DNA of 64,000 nt from an uncultured Chloroflexota bacterium (lineage in GTDB: Bacteria; Chloroflexota; Anaerolineae; Anaerolineales; Anaerolineaceae), in contig CADATZ010000015.1 in the NCBI GenBank assembly GCA_902791025.1, forward strand, positions 1-64,000, in the 5' to 3' direction. The position numbers were made by a program, and so were the translations under genes. Shown here one piece after another: positions 51,503-60,925 of the stretch. The first letter of the stretch is position 1, and each line of letters starts with the position of its first letter. The notes under the pieces were generated by a model. That model was not told the origin of the DNA. It did not search any database and saw nothing but the letters and a program-made list of their open reading frames with translations.

Positions 51503-51703
51503 TCATTTTCGGAATGTAATAAAAATCACAATACGGCAAAAAAATAGTTTTATAATAACGCGCAATAAAGCCCTTGGTATGAAACAAGCCTATGGAATGA
51601 ATGAGTCAGCATCGCGGTTAATTGTGGTTCCCGCCTGCTGTATGTGTTAAGTTAAAACACAGACTTGGTTGAATATCATGATGAAATTGAAGGGGAAAAG
51701 ATT

Positions 51704-52486
51704 ATGAAAAAGAAAGCTATCATGTCAGTCAGCTTCGGTACCAAACTGCATGACGTCATGGATCGAAATACCCATGTCCTCGAAGCTGAATACAAGTCAG
51801 ATCATCCCGAATGTGATCTGTACCGCGTTATCACTAATGAATCACTCATCAAAATCATCCAGGAAGAGGGCGATCCGGTTTATGCAGTCCGTGAAAGTAT
51901 GGCCCGCATGGTTCTGGATGGCGTGACTCATCTATATGTCCAGCCGGCTTATATCCTGAACGGTTCAGAGTATGATGAACTGGTCGAAATGGTCTACTCC
52001 CATAAGGCGGACTTTATCACCGTCAAATGCGGTACCCCGCTGCTGAACAATCATGAAGATTATGTCCGGGTTTGCAAATCCATCATGGAAGAGGATTACC
52101 CGAACCTGCCGTCCAATGAAGCAGTTGTCCTTGTCGGTCACGGTTCCGACCATGCCAGTAATTCCGTCTACTGCACACTGGATTATGTCTTCAAGGATCT
52201 TGGGTATGACAATACATCGGTCTGCACCTTCAATGCTTTCCCGCAGGTGGATACCGTTATCCGACACCTGAAGAAGAATCCGGCTATTGATACAGTCCAT
52301 ATCGCTCCATTCATGTTTGTCGCGGGTGAAATGGCCATGGAAGGTGTCTGCGGTGATGCTGATAACTCCATGAAGACCTTGATCGCAAAAGCCGGTTACA
52401 AGACCGTCGTCCATCGCAAGTGTCTCGGTGAATATACCGGTGTCCGCAAGATTTACAGAGACCATTTGAACAGCTGCTTTGAATAA
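51704..52486 (+). CDS. CbiK-like sirohydrochlorin cobaltochelatase homologue
   Basis: 260 residues from ATG 51704 (AGGGGAAAAG upstream). The two-lobed class II chelatase fold is seen: MSVSFGT at the start, QPAYILNGSEYDEL, and VLVGHGSDHASNSVY carrying His146. CbiK inserts cobalt (or iron) into sirohydrochlorin on the anaerobic B12/siroheme route. The second metal-site motif, from memory VAGDHAxND in CbiK, reads VAGEMAMEG here, losing the second His. Activity or metal is therefore uncertain. No other cbi genes are adjacent. gdhA follows after 12 bases, probably in the same transcript. Confidence 0.75.
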   Translation: MKKKAIMSVSFGTKLHDVMDRNTHVLEAEYKSDHPECDLYRVITNESLIKIIQEEGDPVYAVRESMARMVLDGVTHLYVQPAYILNGSEYDELVEMVYSHKADFITVKCGTPLLNNHEDYVRVCKSIMEEDYPNLPSNEAVVLVGHGSDHASNSVYCTLDYVFKDLGYDNTSVCTFNAFPQVDTVIRHLKKNPAIDTVHIAPFMFVAGEMAMEGVCGDADNSMKTLIAKAGYKTVVHRKCLGEYTGVRKIYRDHLNSCFE

Positions 52487-52495
52487 GAGGAATAG

Positions 52496-53833
<1,338 letters not shown>

Positions 53834-53872
53834 TTTAGCTGACAGCCGTTAGCTGTTAGCTGTTAGCTGTAT
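53834..53872. repeat. TTAGCTG word repeats after the gdhA stop
   Basis: TTTAGCTGACAGCCGTTAGC then TGTTAGCTGTTAGCTG. Same words as at 13602. Confidence 0.85.
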
Positions 53873-53876
53873 GAGG

Positions 53877-53903
53877 AAAGGTGGGACTGATCCCGCCTTT
53901 TTT
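53877..53903 (+). terminator. Rho-independent terminator of cbiK-gdhA
   Basis: AAAGGTGGGA (53877-53886) pairs with TCCCGCCTTT (53891-53900), including one G-T pair, loop CTGA, followed by TTT. It lies 44 bases after the gdhA stop. Confidence 0.85.
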
Positions 53904-54010
53904 CATATATGCAGAAGGTTATACGTCATAATCAAAAATGGATGAGCAGTGGAATATCTGTACTTTGGATATAATTTATTTAAGAATTTTCGTTTTGGAG
54001 TTTCAGCCTA

Positions 54011-54952
54011 ATGAATAAGAATGCGATGACTAAAGTGTTTATTGACGGCAGCGCCGGCACGACCGGGCTGCGTATTTATGAACGGCTCAGTGCACGCGAA
54101 GACCTGCAGCTCATTTCTCTTTCTGAGGAAATGCGTAAGGATCCCGCTGCGCGGAAAGACGCCATCCATACTGCGGATGCAGTGTTTCTCTGTCTGCCAG
54201 ATGCGGCTGCCATTGAGGCTGTCGAACTGGCGGAAGGTTCTAATACCGTTATTATTGATACTTCCACAGCCCACAGAACAACAGTCGGTTGGGCGTACGG
54301 TTTCCCCGAGCTGAAGGGATTCCGGGATGTCATCCGAAGCTCCAAACGAATTGCCAATCCAGGCTGTCATGCCAGCGGTTTTATCGCGCTGGTCAAGCCG
54401 CTCATTGATGAAGGCTTGATTTCATCGGATACAGCACTGACCTGCTTTTCCCTTACCGGTTATTCCGGCGGCGGTAAAAAGATGATTGCTGAGTATGAAG
54501 CACCGGATCGTGATCCGCTCCTCAAGGGACCGCGGCAGTATGGGCTGACGCAGCAGCATAAGCACCTTAAAGAAATGTCTTATATATGTGGCTTGAATGT
54601 CGCCCCAATCTTCAGCCCAATCGTAGCTGATTATTACGCGGGTATGGAAGTGAGTGTGCCGCTGTTTGCGAAAGACCTTAAAGGAAATATCTCAAATCTT
54701 AAAGAAGTATTTAAAGAATATTATTCAGGTCCGCTGGTTCATTTTGATGACGCGGCAGATGAGAACGGGTTCCTTTCCGCATCTGCCTTTGCCGGGCGGG
54801 ACGACATGCAGATCATGGTCAGTGGAAATGAGGATCGCATCCTCCTGACGGCCCGTTTTGATAATCTGGGAAAAGGCGCTTCCGGTGCCGCAGTCCAGAA
54901 CCTGAACCTGGTGCTTGGGCTGGATGAAACTGTGGGACTTGTAATTGAATGA
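54011..54952 (+). CDS. argC: N-acetyl-gamma-glutamyl-phosphate reductase (short, type 2)
   Basis: 313 residues, matching the short ArgC form. It has VFIDGSAGTTGLRIYERL at the nucleotide-binding N-terminus, the catalytic Cys in NPGCHASGF, and LTGYSGGGKKMI after it. It reduces N-acetylglutamyl phosphate to the semialdehyde, with NADPH, in arginine biosynthesis. First gene of argC-argJ-argB-argD. GGAG lies 10 bases before the ATG, and a TATAAT box is at 53970-53975. Its stop TGA is embedded in GAATGAAGATAAGAGATTGA-type repeat DNA. Confidence 0.92.
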   Translation: MNKNAMTKVFIDGSAGTTGLRIYERLSAREDLQLISLSEEMRKDPAARKDAIHTADAVFLCLPDAAAIEAVELAEGSNTVIIDTSTAHRTTVGWAYGFPELKGFRDVIRSSKRIANPGCHASGFIALVKPLIDEGLISSDTALTCFSLTGYSGGGKKMIAEYEAPDRDPLLKGPRQYGLTQQHKHLKEMSYICGLNVAPIFSPIVADYYAGMEVSVPLFAKDLKGNISNLKEVFKEYYSGPLVHFDDAADENGFLSASAFAGRDDMQIMVSGNEDRILLTARFDNLGKGASGAAVQNLNLVLGLDETVGLVIE

Positions 54953-55015
54953 AGATAAGAGATTGAAGTTAGGAAGTGTAATTTCTTCATTCTTCCTTCT
55001 TCATTCTTCAATAGA
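54950..55015. repeat. GAATGAAGA / TTCTTCATTC words between argC and argJ
   Basis: Left GAATGAAGATAAGAGATTGAA, right TTCTTCATTCTTCCTTCTTC then ATTCTTCAATAG. The two halves are inverted relatives and can form a hairpin in the arg mRNA. Confidence 0.75.
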
Positions 55016-55032
55016 AACTGGGAGATCAAATT

Positions 55033-56247
55033 ATGAAGCTTATTCTTGGCGGCGTATGTGCCGCGAAAGGATTTCGAGCAAATGGGATCCGCTGTGGGAT
55101 CCGTCCAAGTCATACAGACAAGGATCTGGCACTGGTCGTCAGTGACGTGATGTGCAATGCCGCCGCGGTTTATACGACCAATCTGGTCAAAGGGGCTCCC
55201 ATCGCAATAACCAAAGAGAATATCGCAGATGGCAAAGCACAGGCCATCATTGTGAACAGCGGTAATGCTAACACATGTAATGCCGATGGACCTGAGATCG
55301 CCCGGAAGATGTGTCAATTGACCGCGGATGCGCTGGAGCTGAAAGCGGGTGATATTGTTATCGGATCCACCGGCGTCATCGGACAACCGCTCAGCATTGC
55401 GCCAATCGAAAACGGTATGGCTGAACTGGTGAAAGGTTTGCGGTATGACGGTAATGAAGATGCGGTTGAGGCGATCATGACCACCGACACGCGGAAAAAA
55501 GAAGCCGCGGTGGAGTTTGAATTGGATGGTCACGTTTGCCGGATTGGCGGTATGGCGAAGGGATCAGGGATGATCCATCCCAATATGGCCACTACGCTGA
55601 TTTTTATCACCACCGACGCGGCGATTTCAAGCGAAATGCTGCAGAAAGCTCTCGATGCCGATGTCAAGACCTCTTTCAATATGCTTTCTATTGACGGAGA
55701 CACCTCTACCAATGATACACTGGCGATCCTTGCCAACGGTCTGGCCGGAAATCCGGAAATCACTGCGGAAGGTGACGCTTTTGATATTTTCAAAGAGGCA
55801 TTGCATGCGGTTACGTCTGACCTTTGCCGCAAGATGGCGGCGGATGGCGAAGGCGCGACGAAGATGCTGGAGTGCCGCGTGACCCATGCCCCGGATGAGA
55901 AGTCCGCGCAAATTGTCGCGAAATCCGTGATTTGCTCCTCCCTGCTGAAGGCGGCGATGTTCGGCGCTGATGCCAACTGGGGGCGGGTGCTCTGCGCGAT
56001 TGGCTATGCCGGAGTTCCTTTAGATGTGGAGCGGATTGAGGTTCGCTTTGAGTCTGCAAAGGGAAATATTCTGGTCTGTGAAAACGGGGCCGGCGTTCCT
56101 TTCTCAGAAGAGAAGGCAAAAGAGATCCTGCTTGAGAACGAAATTTATATTCTCATTGATCTCCATCAGGGTGAAGCCTCTGCCACTGCCTGGGGCTGTG
56201 ACCTGACCTATGATTATGTTAAGATCAATGGAGACTATCGCACGTAG
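55033..56247 (+). CDS. argJ: Bifunctional ornithine acetyltransferase / N-acetylglutamate synthase
   Basis: 404 residues. The autocleavage motif is KGSGMIHPNMATTLIF, where the Thr becomes the N-terminal nucleophile of the beta chain. TNDTLAILANG and ANWGRVLCAIGYAG are further family blocks. It transfers acetyl from acetylornithine to glutamate, giving the recycling (cyclic) arginine route. Presence of argJ fits the absence of argA/argE here. It is 80 bases after argC, separated by repeat words. GGGAG precedes the ATG. Confidence 0.95.
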   Translation: MKLILGGVCAAKGFRANGIRCGIRPSHTDKDLALVVSDVMCNAAAVYTTNLVKGAPIAITKENIADGKAQAIIVNSGNANTCNADGPEIARKMCQLTADALELKAGDIVIGSTGVIGQPLSIAPIENGMAELVKGLRYDGNEDAVEAIMTTDTRKKEAAVEFELDGHVCRIGGMAKGSGMIHPNMATTLIFITTDAAISSEMLQKALDADVKTSFNMLSIDGDTSTNDTLAILANGLAGNPEITAEGDAFDIFKEALHAVTSDLCRKMAADGEGATKMLECRVTHAPDEKSAQIVAKSVICSSLLKAAMFGADANWGRVLCAIGYAGVPLDVERIEVRFESAKGNILVCENGAGVPFSEEKAKEILLENEIYILIDLHQGEASATAWGCDLTYDYVKINGDYRT

Positions 56248-56286
56248 GGCGAAATGAAGAACGAAGAAATTAGAATGAAAAATTGA
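56248..56286. repeat. GAAATGAAGAACGAAGAAATTAG words after the argJ stop
   Basis: The words begin 3-4 bases after the argJ TAG. Degenerate members of the GAATGAAGAA family. The following 56287-56360 contains nothing recognisable before argB. Confidence 0.55.
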
Positions 56287-56360
56287 TGTGTTCGCAGGCT
56301 GTTGTTAATACTGCGTCACTGCATAAAGAATAGCGCAAACCCGGAAATAGGATATACCTT

Positions 56361-57221
56361 ATGGAAAGTAATTTCACGAATGCGGATCGGGCGGAGGTTT
56401 TGGTTCAGGCGATGCCGAACATCCGCCGTTATTATAAAAAAATTGTTGTTATCAAATACGGCGGCAATGCCATGATCAATGAAGACCTGAAGCATCAGGT
56501 CATGGAAGATATTGTACTGCTCTCCCTGATCGGTACCCGAGTGGTGCTGGTGCATGGCGGCGGTCCGGAAATCAGTGACCTGATGAAGCGTCTCGGCAAG
56601 GAAGCAGTCTTTATTGACGGACTCCGCGTAACCGATAAGGAAACCGTTGATATCGCTCAGATGGTGCTGGCGGGAAAGATCAATAAATCCCTTGTTAATA
56701 TGATCGAACATTATGGCGGAAATGCCATCGGACTTTCCGGTATTGATGGACACATGATCCAGGCGGAAATCAAGGATGAACGGCTGGGATATGTCGGTAA
56801 TATAACCTGCATTAATGCCGATCCGATCCTGGATATGCTGGATAACGGTTATATTCCGGTGATCGCTACGCTTGGTTGTGATGATGAAGGAAATACCTAC
56901 AACATCAACGGAGATACCGCTGCAGCTTATATTGCCGGTGCTCTGCAGGCAGAACGTCTGCTGATGATGACGGACGTTCCCGGTGTTCTGCGGGATAAGG
57001 ATGACCTTTCCACATTGATTTCTGAAATGAGTATCGAAGAAGCCAAGCAGCTGCGGGAGGAAGGCATTATTGCCGGCGGGATGATCCCCAAGGTAGAATG
57101 CTGTGTGGAAGCGATCCACTCCGGTGTGAAGAAGGTAGTCATTATGGACGGCCGCATCCCTCATTCCATCCTGATGGAACTGTTGACGGATGAAGGTGCC
57201 GGAACCATGGTAACGGCATAA
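56361..57221 (+). CDS. argB: Acetylglutamate kinase
   Basis: 286 residues. The amino-acid-kinase fold has IVVIKYGGNAM, VVLVHGGGPEISDLM, GNITCINADPI and GEYTYNINGDTAAA-type TYNINGDTAAAY, with MIPKVECCVEAI near the end. It phosphorylates N-acetylglutamate. An N-terminal helix (MESNFTNADRAEVLVQAMP) of the kind found in arginine-inhibited hexameric forms is present, so feedback inhibition by arginine is plausible. 20 bases before argD. Confidence 0.95.
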   Translation: MESNFTNADRAEVLVQAMPNIRRYYKKIVVIKYGGNAMINEDLKHQVMEDIVLLSLIGTRVVLVHGGGPEISDLMKRLGKEAVFIDGLRVTDKETVDIAQMVLAGKINKSLVNMIEHYGGNAIGLSGIDGHMIQAEIKDERLGYVGNITCINADPILDMLDNGYIPVIATLGCDDEGNTYNINGDTAAAYIAGALQAERLLMMTDVPGVLRDKDDLSTLISEMSIEEAKQLREEGIIAGGMIPKVECCVEAIHSGVKKVVIMDGRIPHSILMELLTDEGAGTMVTA

Positions 57222-57241
57222 TTTGCTTAGGAAGGTAAACA

Positions 57242-58417
57242 ATGAGCGAGTTAAAAAATATCGATAAAACTTATGTCGCAAATACGTATGCACGGTTCCC
57301 GGTCGAGATCGTTTCCGGGAAGGGTTCTATCCTGGTGGACAATAACGGGAAAAAATACATTGACCTGGGTTCCGGAATCGCTGTGAACGTTTTCGGTGCC
57401 GGAGATGATATATGGAAGAAAGCCGTTATTGAGCAGCTGGATAAGATTCCCCATACTTCTAATCTATACTACACCGAGCCCTGTGCGATGCTGGCAAAAA
57501 TGCTCTGTGAACGGACCGGAATGAAAAAAGTCTTTTTCGGCAATTCCGGTGCGGAGGCTAATGAGTGCTCCATCAAGGTCGCCCGCAAATATTCCGCTGA
57601 AAAAAAGGGCCCTCAATGCTTCACGATCATCACATTGGTAAATTCCTTTCATGGCCGAACCTTAACAACTTTGGCCGCAACCGGCCAGGAACACTATCAC
57701 GAGTTATTCCAACCGCTTACGCCTGGTTTTGTCCATGTTCCGGCTAATGATTTTGAAACCTTAAAGAAAACATCGCTGGAAACCAATGCTGCCGGGATCA
57801 TGATGGAGATCGTCCAGGGGGAAGGTGGTGTGCTGCCTTTGACGGAAGATTTTGTCATACAGACTGCCGCTTTCGCAAAAGAAAATGATATTCCGCTCAT
57901 CATAGACGAAGTTCAGACCGGCAACGGACGTACTGGTCAGCTGTATGCGTATATGAATTACGGTATTCAGCCGGATATTGTCTCCACAGCCAAGGGTATC
58001 GGCGGCGGTCTTCCGCTGGGTGCCTGTCTGATGGGGGAAAAGGTTCAGGATGTACTGCATGCTGGTGATCACGGGTCTACCTTTGGCGGCAATCCGGTGG
58101 CTTGTGCCGGAGGACTTACCATTCTCAGCCGCATTGATGACACTCTGCTGGCAGAGGTTCGTGAAAAGAGCGCTTATATTTTTGAGCAGTTCACCGGTGC
58201 GGAAGGTGTTGAATCTGTCAGCGGTATGGGATTGATGATCGGCATCAAGCCGGTCGGTCCGGCATCAAAAATCGTGGCTGCTGCCATCGAGAAAGGTGTG
58301 CTTGCTCTCACCGCCAAGGATCGCATCCGCCTGCTTCCCGCGCTGACCATTCCATGGGAGCAGCTTCGCGAATCCATCACTGTCTTGAAAGATCTTTGTG
58401 CACAAATCAAAGAGTAG
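57242..58417 (+). CDS. argD: Acetylornithine aminotransferase
   Basis: 391 residues, PLP fold type I. It has FGNSGAEANECSIKVARKYS, FHGRTLTTLAATGQ, MMEIVQGEGGV, LIIDEVQTGNGRTG and the PLP Lys in VSTAKGIGGGLPLGA. It converts N-acetylglutamate semialdehyde to N-acetylornithine, and the same protein may also act on succinyl-diaminopimelate. Last gene of the arg cluster. AGGAAGGTAA lies before the ATG. A 28-bp perfect inverted repeat follows. Confidence 0.93.
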   Translation: MSELKNIDKTYVANTYARFPVEIVSGKGSILVDNNGKKYIDLGSGIAVNVFGAGDDIWKKAVIEQLDKIPHTSNLYYTEPCAMLAKMLCERTGMKKVFFGNSGAEANECSIKVARKYSAEKKGPQCFTIITLVNSFHGRTLTTLAATGQEHYHELFQPLTPGFVHVPANDFETLKKTSLETNAAGIMMEIVQGEGGVLPLTEDFVIQTAAFAKENDIPLIIDEVQTGNGRTGQLYAYMNYGIQPDIVSTAKGIGGGLPLGACLMGEKVQDVLHAGDHGSTFGGNPVACAGGLTILSRIDDTLLAEVREKSAYIFEQFTGAEGVESVSGMGLMIGIKPVGPASKIVAAAIEKGVLALTAKDRIRLLPALTIPWEQLRESITVLKDLCAQIKE

Positions 58418-58433
58418 AAAAAGACGTAAAGCG

Positions 58434-58495
58434 CAGACGTTAGAATGAAAAGAATGCCATCATTATCGATGGCATTCTTTTCATTCTAACGTCTG
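58434..58495. repeat. Perfect 28-bp inverted repeat after argD
   Basis: The left arm 58434-58461 (starting CAGACGTTAGAATGAAAAG) is exactly complementary to the right arm 58468-58495 (ending CTTTTCATTCTAACGTCTG). The loop is 6 bases. There is no U-run. It lies between convergent genes and would form a very stable hairpin. The arm contains the GAATGAAAAG word of the repeat family. Confidence 0.9.
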
Positions 58496-58513
58496 TATTC
58501 GATTCAAATTTTA

Positions 58514-59842
58514 CTATCTTTTGATGATGAACTCGGGCGCACCCTGGGCTCCGACGGCGATTTCGTATTTATCGAAGCAGATCACCAGGTCTCCGTTTTC
58601 GTTCAGGTACCAGTGATGATAAGCTGGAACGTTTGCGAAAGCGAATCCGAAGGATTCATCATCTGTATAGTACAGACCTGTGCCGGATCCATTGGCGTCA
58701 GTCATTTCAGCAAGAATCTGGTCATGAATGCCCTGCACCATTTCCGGAGTAACGACATCTTCCCATGTGACCAGTTTGCCGGTGTTTTTGTCGAGTGTCC
58801 AGAATTCATTCCTTGTCATGGAGGACCCGGCAGCGAAGAACGCTACAGTCTTGAAAGCGAAGTAATCCGGTGTATCGGCGAGAATTTCGTAGAAATATTC
58901 ATAACCGAAATGAGGACCGTCATCTTCAGAGGTACTTTCTTCAGCAGTAGCGACAGCCGTTTCAAATTCTTTCCGGATCCCATTAAACGTTTCCACAAAG
59001 TGGGCATTCATCTGGTTTTCCTGGTCAATATCAGCCAACCCGCTGATGACCGGGAGTTTTAGATTCAGATACCAGTTTTTCTCTGTGATTTCCGCAGTGT
59101 CTCCGACATACAGGTCGAAAGAATATTTATTGTCCTTCAGGAGCACAGCTTTGTCACCGGTGATTTCGAATCGGGATTCTCCCTTTGCACCCGGGGCAAC
59201 CTCGTATTTATCAAAGGTGATGACCAGGTTCCCCTTTTCATTGATGTACCAGTGATGGTATTCTTCGATATAGGAAAATGCGGCGTCAAAAATATCTTCT
59301 TCAGTCCAGAAAACTTCCTGTGTCTTATTTTCCTCATCCATCGCTGTTTTGATCATCGAACGGACCTCTTCAAGACGGACTTTATCAGCGACATCAAGGA
59401 GTTCAATAAGGCTGCCGCTGTGTTTATCCAGTGTCCAGTATTCGTTGACAGTCATGGAAGATCCGGCGGCATAAAAGAGGTAGGTTTTGAACACAAAATA
59501 ATCATCTGAGTCGACGACCTTTTCCCAATTGTATTCATAACCAAAATGAGGCAGGTCTTCTGTGGAATATTCTTCCTCCATGAATTCGACATCATCATTG
59601 TACTCTTTGATGACATAATCTTTCCAACTCATAAAATAGGCATTCAGGCTATTTTCGGCAGTTTTATCAGCAAGACCTTTGACCTGTGGGATGGAAAGAT
59701 CCATATACCAGTTTTCGGCAAGGTCTGATATGTGGGTTGCTTCCGAAAGTTCAAAGGTGTAAAGCTCATCTGCACTGACAGCAGCGGTAAGAGCAGCTGT
59801 CAGGACAAGCAATGTTATGAGAATATATAGATACTTTTTCAT
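58514..59842 (-). CDS. Secreted protein with tandem DUF3298/RsiV-like domains
   Basis: 442 residues with a signal peptide (cleavage near VSA-DEL at about 24). Two homologous halves are evident: each has NWYxxLxxPxxxGLAD, PHFGYEY, AAGSSMTxNEYWTLDK and YHHWYxNExGxLVIxFDKYE. These are the hallmarks of the DUF4163/DUF3298 module found in RsiV, the anti-sigma factor that binds lysozyme. Here there is no TM helix or sigma-binding domain, so it is a free extracellular double module. It could bind or inhibit a wall hydrolase, but that is inference. Confidence 0.75.
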   Translation of the reverse strand: MKKYLYILITLLVLTAALTAAVSADELYTFELSEATHISDLAENWYMDLSIPQVKGLADKTAENSLNAYFMSWKDYVIKEYNDDVEFMEEEYSTEDLPHFGYEYNWEKVVDSDDYFVFKTYLFYAAGSSMTVNEYWTLDKHSGSLIELLDVADKVRLEEVRSMIKTAMDEENKTQEVFWTEEDIFDAAFSYIEEYHHWYINEKGNLVITFDKYEVAPGAKGESRFEITGDKAVLLKDNKYSFDLYVGDTAEITEKNWYLNLKLPVISGLADIDQENQMNAHFVETFNGIRKEFETAVATAEESTSEDDGPHFGYEYFYEILADTPDYFAFKTVAFFAAGSSMTRNEFWTLDKNTGKLVTWEDVVTPEMVQGIHDQILAEMTDANGSGTGLYYTDDESFGFAFANVPAYHHWYLNENGDLVICFDKYEIAVGAQGAPEFIIKR

Positions 59843-60215
59843 AAGTCTCCTTATCTTGTTTCTATTTATGATGGAGATTACTCCATCATTTTCATTATAC
59901 TATAGAAGTCAGGTTTCAAAAAACAGGGATATTAAGAATATATGTTACTGTTCAGTGAGGTAAGAACTGCATCGTAGTATTAATTGAATCAGGCGAATGT
60001 ATTTGAATAATTTTGCGGCTTGATAAAAATCATCAAAAATTGGCAGGTTTATTAATGGGTCTTTTTTATGTCAAATTCCGAATTTTGTGATATAAATAAC
60101 AAATGTGGTATAACCGGAGGTGATTGAAGGCTTGCGGTTGGTTCTTTAGCAAAGCTTTCCCCGGTTTGCTGAAAGTTATCCCTATACGGGATCAAAAATC
60201 AGGAGAAGGTTAATA
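59843..60215. other. Intergenic region and leader of the cold-shock gene
   Basis: 373 bases without a clear gene. The right part holds a TATAAA-like box near 60091, an SD-like GGAGGTGA at 60116-60123, and a 29-codon frame (60124-60213) that ends 2 bases before the cold-shock ATG. Long 5' leaders are usual for cold-shock genes and often act as RNA thermosensors. Confidence 0.5.
60124..60213 (+). CDS. Possible leader peptide of the cold-shock gene
   Basis: A TTG-started frame of 29 codons reads [20 protein letters not shown] then IRDQKSGEG. Its TAA lies 2 bases before the cold-shock ATG. The strong GGAGG is only 3 bases from the TTG, which is too close for an ideal site. It may be chance; listed because of the exact abutment with the next gene. 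Confidence 0.2.
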   Translation: MKACGWFFSKAFPGLLKVIPIRDQKSGEG

Positions 60216-60425
60216 ATGAGTGAAACAGTCAAAGGTACAGTGAAGTGGTTCAACGAGTCAAAAGGTTATGGTTTCCTTTCCCAGCCGGAAGGTGAGGATA
60301 TTTTTGTTCATTACACCTCCATTCAGGGAAATGGTTTCCGAACTTTGAAAGAGGGACAGGAAGTAGAATTTAATGTTGAACGCGGCCCGAAAGGACTTCA
60401 GGCCAGTAACGTTACGATTCTCTGA
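60216..60425 (+). CDS. Cold-shock domain protein
   Basis: 69 residues, one cold-shock domain. [20 protein letters not shown] contains RNP1 (KGYGFLS), and DIFVHYTSI contains RNP2. It binds single-stranded RNA and DNA as a chaperone. AGGAGAAGG precedes the ATG. The upstream leader (from about 60100) is probably part of the mRNA and may regulate it. A terminator follows 39 bases after the stop, so it is monocistronic. Confidence 0.95.
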   Translation: MSETVKGTVKWFNESKGYGFLSQPEGEDIFVHYTSIQGNGFRTLKEGQEVEFNVERGPKGLQASNVTIL

Positions 60426-60463
60426 TCAGTCATCATAATCAGAAAAAGATTGCAGAATATGCT

Positions 60464-60490
60464 AAAAACGATCCGCAGAGGGTCGTTTTT
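60464..60490 (+). terminator. Terminator of the cold-shock gene
   Basis: AAAACGATCC (60464-60473) pairs with GGGTCGTTTT (60479-60488, one G-T pair) over a 5-base loop and is followed by more T. Confidence 0.9.
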
Positions 60491-60606
60491 TGTTGTGTAT
60501 AATGCAATTTGTCATACAATATATGAAAATACGTCATGAATTTCTGTCATTTTTTCGCTGATTTATTCGAGAGCCCTTGATTTTTTTGAGACATTGTGTA
60601 TACTCT

Positions 60607-60612
60607 TATAAT
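60607..60612 (+). promoter_or_regulatory. -10 box for the DUF5679 gene
   Basis: TATAAT at 60607-60612, 90 bp before the ATG at 60703, with TTGAGA 15 bp upstream (a short spacer). It probably drives the short DUF5679 gene. Confidence 0.5.
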
Positions 60613-60702
60613 ATGAGGTATTCAGAGAAATTCCTCTGGTATCTTGAAATCAAAAGAGCTGAAAAGCTCTGGGTAAACTTTTTACAAACCTGGAGGTAAT
60701 AA

Positions 60703-60876
60703 ATGGAAGGATATTGTGTAAAATGTAAGGCAAAGCGTGAGATCCAGAATCCCACCGCTGGTTTCAACAAACGTGGCTCCGCCGTTGTTTTCGGCACCTG
60801 CCCGGAATGCGGCACCAAGATCTATCGCATCGGCCGCACCGAACTGCATGAGGGAATGACTCCCCCTGCAAAATAA
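60703..60876 (+). CDS. DUF5679 zinc-ribbon microprotein
   Basis: 57 residues: MEGYCVKCKAKREIQNPTAG, then FNKRGSAVVFGTCPECGTKI and YRIGRTELHEGMTPPAK. Two CxxC pairs (CVKC and CPEC) form a small zinc ribbon, and the EGYCVKCKAK start with TCPxCGTKxxRIG matches DUF5679. That family is unstudied; it is frequent in Chloroflexota and Actinobacteria. GGAGG lies 8 bases before the ATG. The gene has its own promoter and terminator, which together with C/G-ending codons suggests steady expression. Confidence 0.85.
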   Translation: MEGYCVKCKAKREIQNPTAGFNKRGSAVVFGTCPECGTKIYRIGRTELHEGMTPPAK

Positions 60877-60898
60877 ATCCAAAAGGATTTCAATAAGA

Positions 60899-60921
60899 AA
60901 AAGCTGCCATTGGCAGCTTTT
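60899..60921. terminator. Bidirectional terminator between DUF5679 and birA
   Basis: AAAAGCTGCC (60899-60908) and GGCAGCTTTT (60912-60921) form a perfect stem over a 3-base loop, with A-run left and T-run right. It serves both convergent genes. Confidence 0.85.
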
Positions 60922-60925
60922 GGTT

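Noticed and set aside
51503..51703. Possible cobalamin riboswitch upstream of the cbiK-like gene
   Set aside because: No B12-box (GCCACTG) or other conserved cobalamin riboswitch blocks could be found, only AT-rich leader sequence.
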